From positions 1 through 64,000 of the forward strand of contig JAPMXV010000009.1 of NCBI GenBank assembly GCA_026936335.1: 64,000 nucleotides of DNA, read 5' to 3'. This stretch comes from Mantamonas sphyraenae. Lineage: Eukaryota > CRuMs > Mantamonadidae. Positions 46,194 through 57,459 of this stretch are shown here, in pieces. A model generated the notes under the pieces. The model saw only the letters and a list, made by a program, of their open reading frames with translations, searched no databases and was not told the origin of the DNA. Position 1 is the first letter of the stretch; each line of letters opens with the position of its first letter. Made by a program: the position numbers and the translations under genes.

Positions 46194-48549
46194 ATGTTTT
46201 CTCGCAGAGCTCTACGCCACGCAGTGGTCGACTCTGCGCTGCTCACTCGCAGCAGCACATCCACGTCGCGTAGGGCGGGCCAGTCCTTGGTGACAACCCA
46301 AGCTCGCCAAGGCGCCAGTGCATTTCCAGGCGTCGTCTCTCGTGCATCCACATCGCACCTGTCCCGTGCCTCTCACACGGTGGCCGCACAAAGTGGCAGC
46401 TACACATGGACAGGCTGCTCTCCCGCGCTGCCTTCTTCTGTACGCATGATGGCCCTGTCCAACGCTGGCCGCTCCGCCGGCCTCTCGCCACTCGTTCCCC
46501 GTCGGCCCGCTGTGCAGAAACGTATGGTTCACTCGTGGAGCGTGGCCATGCAGCAGGAGGCAAGCACGTCTGCTTCCAGCAACGGGAGCACCGTTGTGCG
46601 TCTCCAGCGTCTCGAGAGCCTCGCCAACGCCAATCCTTTGTCCACCCGCGCCCAGCTCGCCTATCTCCGAGCTCTCAATCTCGAAATGCCGGAACAGGGT
46701 ACGTTGCCACTGGCTGTTGGCAGTCTGTACGCACCATTCCTCCACACCTCCACGCCTGCAGCATGCTTTTTGTGCCCCATCGTTCCTCTATGCCCTCTGG
46801 GGCCCTCGCTCGCGTGCTGATCCGATTGTTGACGCGCGCCCCTCCCACGCTCCACACTTCCCCACAGTCATCCAACGCGTCGAGTTTGCAAAGTACACGG
46901 ACAAACGCATTCTAATGGAGTACCTCAAGGCACTTGCACGCACTGGGAAACTGCGTCTGAGCGAAGGGGGCAGCGCCAAGGGCGCGCTGGCCACGGACAT
47001 GGGCACGTCGGCCAACCCGGTTTCGGTGATCATTTCCGAAGCCACAGGCAAGCAGGCGTGGCGCACAGTGCGCGTGATTGGTGTCACAGTGCTCGTGTTG
47101 GGCTTCATCAATGCCCTGATGGAGGACCACGGCGTCAACCGCGGCGGACCCTTCAACTCCAACCACGATGTGCCCATGGTCACAGAAACAGGCGTCACCC
47201 TGGACGACGTCAAGGGCGTGGAAGAAGCCAAGGAGGAGCTTCAGGAGGTGGTCAGTTTCCTGCGCAACCCGGAACGGTACACCTCCATGGGTGGCAAGTT
47301 GCCCAAGGGTGTTCTCCTTGTTGGCCCGCCAGGCACAGGCAAGACCCTGCTTGCACGCGCCGTCGCAGGGGAAGCCAAAGTTCCATTTTTCTATGTCAGT
47401 GGATCCGAGTTTGAAGAGGTGTTTGTGGGTGTGGGTGCCAAGCGCGTGCGCGAGTTGTTCGAACAGGCACGCAAGAACGCCCCGTGCATTATCTTCATCG
47501 ACGAGATGGACGCCCTGGGAGGAAAACGCAACGCAAAGGACCAGCAGTACGTGAAAATGACCCTCAACCAGCTGCTTGTGGAAATGGACGGGTTCCGTCA
47601 GGCCGAAGGTGTGGTTGTTCTCGGTGCCACCAATCTGCCCGAGGCCATGGACCCTGCCCTTCTGCGCCCCGGACGTTTCGACCGCGAGGTGGTTGTTGGT
47701 TTGCCTGACGTCCGTGGCCGCGAGGACATCCTTGGCGTGCACATTGCCAAGGTCAAGTTTGACACGGAAGCTGTGGATTTGAAGGTCATTGCACGTGGCA
47801 CACCTGGCTTCACCGGCGCCGATCTAGCCAACCTCATCAATGTTGCGGTGCTTCATGCCGTGGCGGAGGACAAGCCGCTCGTAAACATGGCGGATCTGGA
47901 GTGGGCCATCGACCGCATTGCCATGGGTTCCGAGCGCAAGTCTGCCATCATCGAGCCCGAAGATCGGAAACTCACGGCGTACCACGAGGGCGGTCACACG
48001 TTGGTGGCTCTGTTTACGGAAAAGGCCATGCCGCTGCACAAGGTGACCATCCTGCCGCGGGGCAAGGCCTTGGGCGTGACCAAACAGCTACCCAAGGGCG
48101 ACGTCAACTCGGTTTCACGCGCCGAGCTGCTTGCACGTCTGGACGTATGCATGGGCGGCACAGCGGCAGAGGAGCTGATCTACGGCACCGAGAATGTGAC
48201 CACCGGAGCATCGAGCGACTTGCAACAAGCCACCAACATTGCCAGGGCCATGGTCATGCGATACGGCATGAGCGAAGTAGTGGGCAAACAATCCATCAGC
48301 AGCGACGATTACATGATCATGAGCGACGCGGAAAAGAAGCTGATCGACCGGGAGGTGACTGCGTTGCTGACCGCATCGTACGAGCGTGCAAAGCAGCTGT
48401 TGGCCGACCACGAGGAACAACTGCACGCGTTGGCCAATGCTCTGTTGGAATTGGAGAACATGGATGTGAAGCAGGTGCGTGCGGCCATTGGCATGCCCGA
48501 GGGCGACGAGAAGAAGACGACAACGACGACGACCAAGGCAGGCGAGTGA
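46194..48549 (+). CDS. YME1L1: Mitochondrial i-AAA protease (YME1/FtsH family), two exons
   Basis: ATP-dependent zinc protease of the inner mitochondrial membrane facing the intermembrane space. Exons 46194-46698 and 46868-48549 (169-nt intron, GTACGT donor, phase 1) give 728 residues. The first 130 residues are Ser/Arg-rich and nearly free of acids, as expected for a mitochondrial presequence. One membrane helix ([16 protein letters not shown]) separates a short matrix part from the AAA module with GPPGTGKT (Walker A), [12 protein letters not shown] (Walker B) and the second region of homology ([20 protein letters not shown]). The metalloprotease motif is HEGGH. A single membrane span and strong similarity to YME1 favour i-AAA over m-AAA. 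It is divergent from the amine oxidase, 205 bp apart. Confidence 0.95.
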
Positions 48550-48601
48550 AACAGAGGCGAAGAAGCAGGAGGCCACAACAAAATCAGAGTGAAAATGCAA
48601 A

Positions 48602-49762
48602 TTACATGAAAGACAATGTCACACCAAGCACAACATCGATGGCAAGCTGTGTACACCAGTCCAGAGGTGAGGACGAGGAAGGTTTGTCGGCGCTTGACGA
48701 CACGCTCCCATCTCCGTCCTGGCCCTGGACGGCATTCTGATCGGCAATCCGTTGCATGATTTCGTCGGTGGCCGCACGCAGCTGGACTGTGTCCAGGCGG
48801 TTGGAGAGGTGGCGGACCTTGGCCTGGTGAAGGGCGGGTTGGAGAGTGGCTTCGTCGATGTGTGGCACCTGAAAGTCTGGGTTGCCGCTGTAGTCCTTGG
48901 CACGCTGGAACATCCAATAGGCCTTGACGGGCTGGTCTGTGTCGTTGAGGGTGTAGGAGGCGAGGTTGTACATGGCGTCTGCGTGGCGATGGTCTGTGCT
49001 CGCTGTGTTCCAGGCCTGGATGGCTCCTGTGGTGTCGCCCAGCTCATGCAAGGCATTTCCCATGTTGAAGTACACGTCACCACGCACACTTTCGTCACGG
49101 TTGCTGCACTGCTCCCAGGCGCGGTAAAAGTCGACAGCGGCCTTGAGGGCCGACTGACGGCGTGTGGAGGACGATGCATCGTCATTGCTGTGCATGTCGT
49201 GGCTGCTGATGGCCAGTTGATAGCAGGCTGTGCCGTCACCGGCCCTGGCTGCCATGCGGAAGTAGTGCGAGGCCTTTTTCTGGTCGGCGTCAACTGGGTA
49301 CGTGGAGTTTCGCCCCAGCAAGTACATCTTGCCCAGCTGCACCTGCGTGGCCACGTCTCCCAGCTCGGCTGCTGCCTCCATCAATGCCAAGGCACCGTTG
49401 TAGTCTTGTTTGGCGTCGTTCCATTTGTCTGTGCTCAAAGCCACGAGCGTCTCTGCGCGCGCCTCTGTGCTTGTGCTTGCAAGGAGCGCGCCATACAGGC
49501 CCCGCTGGGCCTTGCACACCTCCAGACTCACACACCGCCTGCCTTCACGATCGTTGTCCACGATCCACTCGCAGTCGTCCGGCTTGACCTCAAACGCCAG
49601 CGCTTCCTTGTCCAGAAGTGTGCTGTCGCCCACGCGCACACTCAGCGTCTGCTTGCCAAACACCACTTTGAGCGTCCCAGACCTCTCTCCACTCCCGTCG
49701 TCCACAAGCAACTCTGCATGCACGGACCCTTCGTCCTCACTGGTGATGTGGATTGGAAGCAT
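48602..49762 (-). CDS. SEL1/TPR-like repeat protein with C-terminal hydrophobic tail
   Basis: A 386-residue single-exon protein. The first 100 residues form a beta-rich region resembling a small ubiquitin-like or CS-type fold (uncertain). Residues about 110-320 contain SEL1/TPR-like helical repeats (ALMEAAAELGDVATQVQLGKMYLLG, ASHYFRMAARAGDGTACYQLA, VYFNMGNALHELGDTTGAIQAW). Such repeats usually mediate protein contacts, for example in ER-associated degradation or stress adaptors. The C-terminus LAIDVVLGVTLSFM is hydrophobic and ends at the stop codon, so a tail anchor is possible. I do not recognise a specific orthologue. The gene lies 64 bp downstream of NSE1 and converges on the YME1 gene with 52 bp between them. 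Confidence 0.75.
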   Translation of the reverse strand: MLPIHITSEDEGSVHAELLVDDGSGERSGTLKVVFGKQTLSVRVGDSTLLDKEALAFEVKPDDCEWIVDNDREGRRCVSLEVCKAQRGLYGALLASTSTEARAETLVALSTDKWNDAKQDYNGALALMEAAAELGDVATQVQLGKMYLLGRNSTYPVDADQKKASHYFRMAARAGDGTACYQLAISSHDMHSNDDASSSTRRQSALKAAVDFYRAWEQCSNRDESVRGDVYFNMGNALHELGDTTGAIQAWNTASTDHRHADAMYNLASYTLNDTDQPVKAYWMFQRAKDYSGNPDFQVPHIDEATLQPALHQAKVRHLSNRLDTVQLRAATDEIMQRIADQNAVQGQDGDGSVSSSADKPSSSSPLDWCTQLAIDVVLGVTLSFM

Positions 49763-49826
49763 GACCGACGTTGGGGGCGCAAGGGCGCGGGAGCGGGACG
49801 AGCTTCATTCGGCACGGAACACACCC

Positions 49827-51394
49827 TTAGTCTCTTCCTCCGGTGTCTCGCACAATCACATCCCCAGGCACATCCTGCTCCACGTCCTCCTCCTGCTCCT
49901 GCTCTCCATCATCATCATCATCCTCGTCGTCGTCGTCGTCGTCGGCATCATGGTCGTACTCCTGGGCAGGTGTCCGCCTCTGCGCACCCCTACTCCCACG
50001 CGTGCTCCTTCGACTACTGCTACTCCTCGTCTCTGTGCCCCTGTTCATCCTGCTTGCACTCCTGCTGCTCCTTCCACTTCTGCCGCTGCTGCTGCTGCTG
50101 CTGCTTGTTTCCTCGGCGTCATTCTCGTCATTGACAGCCTCCATCGTGCGCCGAAGCTTGGACTCCTCCCTCTGCTCTTCCTCTTCCTCGCGCAAACGCT
50201 TGCGCTGCATCTTTTCCGAGCCCAGCTGTGTCGTCGTGCTCTGCAATCTGGAAACGCCCAGTTCGACGACGCTGACACCCGGAAGCGTAGGCCAGGAGCC
50301 CTTGCAATGGCGCGTTGGACACTCAAAGGGACCTGTGTGTGAATCTGAGCCGTCGACACCAAAAACCCTGCGGGCGCATCGAAGATGCATGGGGGCGTCG
50401 CAGCGCGTGCAGTGCTGCGCGACGAAACAGCGCTTCCTGCAATGGACACACAGACGTTCGTCGTCCTCGTCGCTTTCCTGGTCTTTGAAAAAGGTGAGAA
50501 GCAGGGTGTCGAGTTCGCCGATGGCCCGTGGGCCCAGAGCCACGCCTCTGAACAGGTCTCGTCCGTGTCGCGTAAAGTACTTCTCTTCCAACCATCCCTG
50601 CTGGAGCAGCTTGTTCAGAAACGGGTCCAGGATGGAGTTGGTGAGTCCGTGGACGTTGTCTTGCATGCCCATCTCTGCGGCCATGACTTTGCGCACGTGT
50701 GCGCGCAGACTCGGCACCGCACGCACCCCGCTGAGGCCGAACGACGCAGGCTCCTCGTCCTCGGCACGTTGACAGATATACACAAACTGGGAGGGTGAGG
50801 GACGGGAGAACGATTGTACAAGCACAGGGTTGGCAGGTGAGCATGTACATCCGTGTGAGCAGGTCATGTGCGGGCAGAGCGAGACGCCTCGGGACAGCGA
50901 CGTACCACCGTGTTGATCACGTTTCGCTCGAGCGGCGTAAAATCGGTGGCCAGGCTGCGTGGAAACACGTCGCTGTCGGTTCGATTGACCAACGAAACGT
51001 GTCCGACTCCATCAAGCTGCGACTGCGTAAACACAACCTGCAGACCCAGTGGATAGAGCTTGTAGTTGCACCGTTCGACCACATCCTTCATGCGCAGGAA
51101 GCTGGTGTCCAGCACCTCCATGTCCGCCATCTCCTCCCGTTGGATGTCCCTGAATGTGTCCACCAGAAACTCGAGGATCTTTGTGGCCTCGGCGACGGAC
51201 AGGGTGCGATTGTCCATCAGGGCTTGCAGGAAGGCTCTGTCCGGGTAAACCGCGCGCGTGTCAGCCACAGGCCATCCGCCTGTGTGGAAACACACACACA
51301 CACACACACCACACACAGCGCACACCCATACCCACCTGTGCACATCTGTGTAGGGGCCTTGGTCTTCTTCGGCGTCTGCTTCGTCGGAGCTCAT
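49827..51394 (-). CDS. NSMCE1: SMC5/6 complex subunit NSE1, three exons, with long acidic tail
   Basis: RING-like E3 subunit of the SMC5/6 DNA-repair complex. Exons 51336-51394, 50906-51236 and 49827-50786 (introns 99 and 119 nt; second donor GTACGT) give 449 residues in phase. The first junction rebuilds TDVHRAFLQALM, the family signature at the N-terminus. Winged-helix segments follow (LLQQGWLEEK, GPRAIGELDTLLL), then the NSE1 RING-like domain: CVHCRKRCFVAQHCTRCDAP, HLRC and CPTRHCKGSWP. After this the protein runs on for about 200 residues with a basic coiled stretch, poly-Ser and an Asp/Glu tail, far longer than human NSE1 (about 266 residues). It starts 36 bp from the divergent TEX9 gene. 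Confidence 0.9.
51286..51320. repeat. (CA)n tract inside NSE1 intron 1
   Basis: An alternating CA run on the plus strand, which is a TG run in the NSE1 transcript, lying in its first intron. A second CA run sits in the TEX9 first intron on the other side of the shared promoter. Confidence 0.85.
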
Positions 51395-51430
51395 CCTGTG
51401 CTGTGCCCCCCAGCGCACAACCCGACGCCG

Positions 51431-52866
51431 ATGAGCCATTACGACGACGACGACGACGACCTTGACTACGACGAGGAAGACGTTGCACTGTCGGACGACG
51501 ACTACGCCTACAGTGACGATGATGCCGACGACGACGACGACGATCAGGACTCGGAGCAGCAGCTTCAAAGCTACCTTGCGCGCGAACAAGAGTTTCGGTA
51601 AGTGGTGTGTTGGGCAGGAGGGGCACACGCTCGCCCACAAAGCACACGCGCACATGGCAACGTGTACCCTCATACTGGGCCTCACACACAAACACACAAA
51701 CACACACACACACACACAGGGAGATGAATGCAAGGCTGCAGGCGCAGCAGGCTGAGATTGTCAGCCGCGCAGAACAGGTTGTGTCTGAGCAGCAGAGCAG
51801 ACTGCGTGAAGCCATGGAACGCTCGTCTCCCAGTGGCCTGCGTGTATCGACCATGTCCATGGGATCGACGTCGTCGCCACGTGTGTCTGTGGGCTCGCCG
51901 AGCGCGTTGCTTCGTGCGAGCGCGGGAAGCAACGGCCTGCGGTCGCCTGGATCGCCGCATGCACGCACAGTGCGCTCAAGCTACGAGCAACGGTCGCCTG
52001 CGGTGCGCAACTACAGCCCCAACCCGTACGAGGCCACATCGCCTCTGAGACGCTCGTTGGGCAGCCAATTTAGCCAGAGCGAGCAGAGCAGCAGCCGGAA
52101 CAGCCGCTACGGCAACGACGAGGACAATGAGGAAGAGCAGGACGAGGACGAGGACATGGGCGACAACTCGCAGGAACAGGAGACACGCAGGACACGCGTG
52201 AGGAGTGCACATGGCCAACAACAACAACAACAACAACAGCCCGAACGAATGTTGGGGGACGATGCGATGCTGCGGTTCCAAAAGGCAAAGCTGGCAGTGC
52301 AGGAGGAGACCATTGGCAAGCTGAACGAGCAGCTGCGAGACCAGGAGGACGAAAACAGCAAACTGCGCAAACAAGTGGAGCAGTACGAAAAGAAGGAGCG
52401 GAGAAGCAGTGCAAAACGCAGCAGCGAAGGCGCACAGCTGGACAAGAAACAGCGGAAAATCGACAGCCTGCAGGAGGAGATCGCAGGGCTCAAGGCCAAG
52501 CTGGGTGGAGTGCAGAAGGAGCTTCGGGATGCACGACGTGTGATGAAGCAGCACGATGCAGAGACAAACACGCGGGAAGTGCGTCTCAACAGGGCGCTGG
52601 AAGAGATTGAACGTCTCAAGCAGCGCATCGCCAGCGTGCAGGAGGAGCAACGGGACGCCGACACGGAGCTGCGTGACAAGAACGACCAGCTGAGCGCAGA
52701 CAACAAGCGACTGGAGAAGCAAAAGACCGAACTGCTGAGCGCCTTCAAGAAACAGCTCAAGCTCATCGACGTCCTGCGGCGCCAGAAGATCCACATCGAA
52801 GCGGCGCGGCTGCTTGCGTTTTCCGAGGAGGAGTTTACGGCAATTCTGGACACGCAGTTGGTGTGA
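51431..52866 (+). CDS. TEX9: TEX9-like coiled-coil protein (centriole/cilium associated), two exons
   Basis: Exons 51431-51597 and 51720-52866 (122-nt intron, GTAAGT donor, phase 2) give 437 residues. An acidic Asp-rich N-terminus is followed by [18 protein letters not shown] rebuilt across the junction, matching the start of animal TEX9. After a Ser/Pro/Arg-rich linker a long coiled coil fills about 52,250-52,760. The C-terminus [20 protein letters not shown] is the diagnostic TEX9 ending. TEX9 is expressed in ciliated and testis tissue in animals and its presence fits a flagellated cell; the molecular role is poorly known. The intron has a (CA)n tract at about 51,685-51,718. Confidence 0.88.
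51685..51718. repeat. (CA)n tract at the 3' end of TEX9 intron 1
   Basis: Alternating CA runs directly into the AG acceptor at 51718-51719, so the dinucleotide repeat takes the place of the usual polypyrimidine tract. Confidence 0.85.
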
Positions 52867-53009
52867 CAAATGAGAGCAATGGAGCAATGTGCAAAAACAA
52901 AATGAATGGTTCAGAGCCAAGCCCCAGCCGGCGCCGGGCGACTCAGGAAAACTTTTTTTTTCGAACTCGGCAAACCTCCCGGAGCGATCCGAACTTTGTC
53001 GAACGAAAC

Positions 53010-56000
53010 ATGGAGGACACAGCAGGAGTCGGTTTTACCGCGTTTCTTCAGGGGGAATTTGGCGTTCCCACTGAAATGTGGACGGGAGAACTGGCCGGGG
53101 TCACGTCGGTGAACGCTTTGCGGCAAAGCCTGGACGCACTGGGGACGAAGCGAAGCGAAGCCGAGGACTCGGGCGACCAGTGGACACCGGTTGTGCCGAA
53201 GCAAGACGGAACCGGAACGTCTGAGCAAACCACGACGGACGAGCGCAAAAGCAAGTTCACCAAAGCTGTGCTTGACGGGCTGGGTGAGGCGCTGCATGCG
53301 GCTCAGAAGGCGGTGGATGGCCAGGCCAAGGACAGTGAACCGGACATGGGCACCAAGACCAACGTGGTGACTGAAGCCAACCTGTCCCAGCTGATGACAA
53401 CTGTGTTTGACCACGGGGCTGAGCTGGAGAAAAAGTGGGCCGACTACCAGAATGGCCAAAAATCCACCAGCGGCACGCCCAAACGTCGTCGGCGACCGCC
53501 GCGACGACTGGTGGAGGACCTAGAGGCAGAAGCCACACAGGCTCGTGTGGAAGCGATGCTTCTGGAGACCGGCACGACCAAGGCAGGCGGCAGCTCATCG
53601 CGCAAGAGCAAGAAAGCAGGAAACGAGGAAGGCAGGGTTCTGCGCAGCGCCAAGGGTTCGCCCAAATCGGCGGCGGGCACGACGAAAGCACAAGGCAAGT
53701 CGCCACGTGCGGGCAAGCGAGCGGGCAATGCAAGCAACAGTGGCATGCAAACCGAAGCAAATGGTAGCAAGACAGCCAAACCGAAGCGACGACGTGGACG
53801 TCCACGTGCTGGCACGGGCAAGGGCGGCGCAGCAGCGCAACTTGGCAACAGCGGCGGCGGCAACGACGCAGCTGTCGCCCAACAATCCGCGAGCACCACC
53901 CTCAAGTCTACGGCCAGCACCAGCTCCACAGCCTCGACATCATCCACCACCACCTCGACAGCATCCGTCACATCCAATGGCACGGTGAGCACGAGCAACA
54001 GTGGCGCAGCAGGAGGCGGTGAAGTGCCAAGCAGCTCGTCTGCCCCAAAACGCAAGCCCAAAGCCTCGCCGTCGGCAGCCAAGCGACGTGCAGCCACAGC
54101 CGCCGCGGCCCTCAATGCGGCCGCTGCCCTCGAGGCAAGCAGTGCCAACGGCGCATCGATCACCCCTGTGTCTGTGCAGCGCGCTCAGAAGCACGCAGAG
54201 TCCCTCAAGCGCTCCATGGAGCGCTTCGAAGGCTTCAGCTGTGATTTTCACAGCGAGCGCAACCACGTGGCCTTCCGCGTCGATCTCGAGGGCCAGGAGA
54301 AGGCTGCATGCGACGGTTTCCTTGTACCCACCCCTGGCGATGGCATCGACTTTCTTTGCAACACCTGTGCCGGCCGCAAGGTCGCCTTCAAGAGCAAGAA
54401 GAGCAAACGAATGCTCGACGGCTGGAACGTCCAACGCCACCTGATGTCCCATATGGGGTAAGTATCCGTGTGCCTTTGCACCTTTCCGTCCACACATGCA
54501 ACCCGTGGGCCATCCAATGCCCTCTGTTGCCTCTCCCTGCATGACGATGTCCGTATCCACGCCCCGTGTGCCCCTTTTTTGCTTTGCTTCGCCGACCTGT
54601 CCGACGCTTCCCCACGCTTTCCCCCATTTTCACCGCGGCAAATCCGCGCGGGGATTTATTTCCCATCCGCTGCCTCGCCTACCCCCGCTGCATGCTTGTC
54701 TGCATACACACAGGCCTCGCCGCACATCAAACGACATGCTGTCACGCCGTGCGAGACGTGGACGAGCCCTTGGCTCCCGCGTGCGGGCGCCCTATGTGCA
54801 TGCAGAAAAAAGGGCCGGATTATGAGCAGAACATGGAGCCTTCGCGCGACTCGTGTGTTGCCCAGGCGCACTGTGTGCCCTCCAGCAGCACAACGCACCA
54901 CACATACTGACCGCATGCATACCCTCGCTGCATCCGTGCCTCCGCCACAGGGTGACCACTAAGGAACGCAAGCCACGCGAGCGCCAGTCCACGCCCGTGG
55001 ATGCCAAGCGCAAACGCAAGCGCACGCTGTCCACTTACAGCAACGCCAGCGCAACCAGTGTAAGCAGCGCAGGTGGAGCTTCGGTGGCAGGAAGCGTCAG
55101 CGGCGTGAGCTCAGCTGTGGCCGCAGCAGTAGCAGCAGCAGCAGCGGGCGGGAACGGCGTGCACAGCGACTCGGTGTCTCTCAAGTCGTCGTCGCCCAGC
55201 CTGGACGACAACGATGAGGCCAACGTCATGTACACTGCACCCTCACTTAGCATCCTGGACGACGGGACGGGCAACGAACCCACCGCAAGCGCAGGGCGAG
55301 GACCTGCAGGCAAACGCACACGCGTTTCCCTCGTCGGCCAGGGCATGACCATGAGCTCCAGCATGAATAGCATGGGCTCCCTTGGCTCGCCCGTGGCCTC
55401 CATGGACGAGCTGCAACACGCCGCAGCCGCGGCAGCCCTCGGCGACGACGACGACATGCCCATCGACGAGGAAGTATCTTCGTACAGCAGCAACGCAGGC
55501 GCCCCGACGGCCAACCGCAGCGCAGGCAAGCGGGCATCCAAGGGCACAGCCGCTCGCAATCTGCGCGCAGGCGCAAAGGGCGGCAAGTCCAAGGGAAGGA
55601 ACGGCAAGGCGCCGCCGGCCTCCAAATCGCCCGGCCGCCGCGCAGGCAAGCACGCGTCCAAGGCAGCCAAGGCAGCCAGTATGGATGCGCATAGCTTGGT
55701 CTCGCAGACTGCCTCATCAGGCAAGCAGTACATGATGTATGAAACCCACCACAACGGCAGCAGCAGCAGCAGCAGTACCAGCAGCAGCAAGGGACTGGCG
55801 TCCCACTCGCATCTCCACCACCAGCAACTTCAGCAACTTCAGCAACATCACACGCAGCAAAACGGCTCCCGAGGCGGCGCAGCACGCTCCTCCAATGGCA
55901 CCGGAGCCGGCGCACACCAGCATCTCGTCAACTCGCGCTACCCGCACAAGAGCGACTTGGGAATGGACCAGGCCATCCTTGGCATGGACTCCGGTCCCCT

Positions 56001-56349
56001 GTTGCACCTTAACCCGGGCGCCGATTCGTCAATGATGGACACCGACAACATGAGCAGCCGTGGCAGCAGCAGCAGCGGCACAAGCCACGTCAGCAACATC
56101 AACCATTATGAAACGTCCAGCCATCTCCACCACGGCTCACCCGAAGTCAACGACAACGACGAGGACATGATGCTGCGCTACCTTCACCACTCTGACCACA
56201 CAGGCGCCGAGAGTCCCACCAACGACGAAAGCGTCCTCAGCCTCGACATGATCAACGGCCGCAACAACCTCATGGATGAATCCACAGATCCACTCGACAC
56301 CGACGACCAGGATGATATGTTGATGTTTGGCCAGACGTTTGTCATGTGA
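53010..56349 (+). CDS. AT-hook, Lys/Ser-rich probable chromatin or transcription protein, two exons
   Basis: Exons 53010-54457 and 54951-56349 join in phase through a 493-nt intron (GTAAGT ... ccacag); 948 residues from ATG 53010, or 984 from ATG 52902. The N-terminal half is basic and Ala/Ser-rich, with KRRRRPPRR and an AT-hook-like KPKRRRGRPRAG. The only likely folded part is about 54,190-54,457: FSCDFHSERNH, CDGF, CNTCAGRK and RHLMSHMG. Those Cys/His could form an atypical zinc finger (CxxC, then HxxxH after about 23 residues). Exon 2 is low complexity, with basic KRKRKR, Ala runs, His/Gln-rich and acidic ends. I recognise no family; DNA binding is inferred from the AT-hook and the zinc-like motif. 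Confidence 0.7.
54458..54950 (+). other. Long intron (493 nt) of the AT-hook gene
   Basis: Begins GTAAGTATCC and ends cctccgccacag. Frames across it are interrupted or unlike either flank. Nothing else was recognised inside it. Confidence 0.75.
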
Positions 56350-56398
56350 TTGATGCGCGTCGCTGTCCTCTGCAACAAACTGTTTTTTGGATCTTCCA

Positions 56399-57401
56399 TC
56401 ACGCGGCCTTTTTCTCTTCCTCCTTCACCTCCTCAATCGAGCTGCTGCTCTTTTGTCCGTTCCACGCCGCGCGTGCCGTCTCCTCGTCTCCTGCGCCCAT
56501 CGACGTGATAAACTTCCTGTACGCGCTCGGCAGCTTCTCTGGTTCGTACACATACGCGTACATCACCACAGAGCACATCATTGCAAACAGCAGCGTCGGC
56601 CCATAGTCAAACGACTTGACATAGCCCCTGTGCATCGTAATATTCGTCAAGCCAGATGGGTACGTTGCACATGTGTGTCCCGCAAAAGTGTCAGCTGCCA
56701 GGCCTTGCCCTCCCGCTCGCACCACCCTCCGAAAAGGTCCGTCCGCCCTTGCATGGCCTCACACACTTGTCACACCACCCACCTGTTCTCCGCCGCCTCC
56801 CACGCAGACTCGGCCACGCGTGCGAGCACCCACAACGAAATGTCCACGCGTCGCGAGGGCTCGTCCAGCGCCAAGGCAGCTCCGGCCACCGCTGGGCGAG
56901 CCGTGCCCGTCCGTGTCAGCAACAACCCCGCACAGTACGTCCAATCTGCCACACACACGCCCACTCACCTCCGGCCACAAGGGTGTTCACTTCGTCATCC
57001 TTGCCCCGCAAGCGTCGCATTGTGCACAGCGTGCCCTTAAAGCCGCCGTTGAAGCACGCGAGGAAAAACGCAAAGCGAACCGAATCGGACCCCAGAGGAC
57101 GCGCCAGCTTCGACGGGCTGTGCGACCCAGATTACGCACAGAGACACAAAGAGTGAGTCAGCGAGAGAGGACGTGCACATGACCATCCCCGACATGTGCA
57201 CCATTGTCACCTCAGCGTCCTTGCGCGCACACACCACGCCTCGGAAACCTACTCTTTCAGGATCTTCATGATGCGTGTCAACACGCCCATTCCCGCCTTG
57301 ATGCCATATCCTGCCACGAGTGCACGAATCCACCCGTTGATGGCATTGTTCATGCAGCTTCCCTCGTGCTCGCAAAACTCGGTTGCTCCCTCTTCAGCCA
57401 T
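56399..57401 (-). CDS. TMEM135: TMEM135-like membrane protein, four exons, one intron of only 23 nt
   Basis: Exons 57253-57401, 56969-57117, 56783-56945 and 56399-56627 give 229 residues with all phases consistent. Introns are 135, 23 and 155 nt. The order of motifs matches TMEM135: CEHEGSC and GYGIKAG near the N-terminus, then VRFAFFLACFNGGFKG, RRLRGKDDEVNTLVAG, VDISLWVLARVAESAWE and PTLLFAMMCSVVMYAYVYEPEKLPSAYRKFI. Animal TMEM135 is about twice as long and acts on mitochondria and peroxisomes; this version resembles a shorter core with weak Tim17-like character. The C-terminus is acidic and Lys-rich. The 23-nt intron (56946-56968) is required to keep frame; see findings. It converges on the AT-hook gene. 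Confidence 0.85.
56946..56968 (-). other. Candidate 23-nt intron
   Basis: On the minus strand the exon ends GCCGGAG, the intron reads from GTGAGTGGG to GTGTGGCAG (23 nt), and the next exon starts ATTGG. Without removal the frame meets a stop soon after. Both flanks match TMEM135 in different frames. Confidence 0.55.
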
Positions 57402-57459
57402 GGACGAATGGATTGTTTGTTTTCAGTTTGCCTGCGCCACCGCGACTCCATGCATGCAC

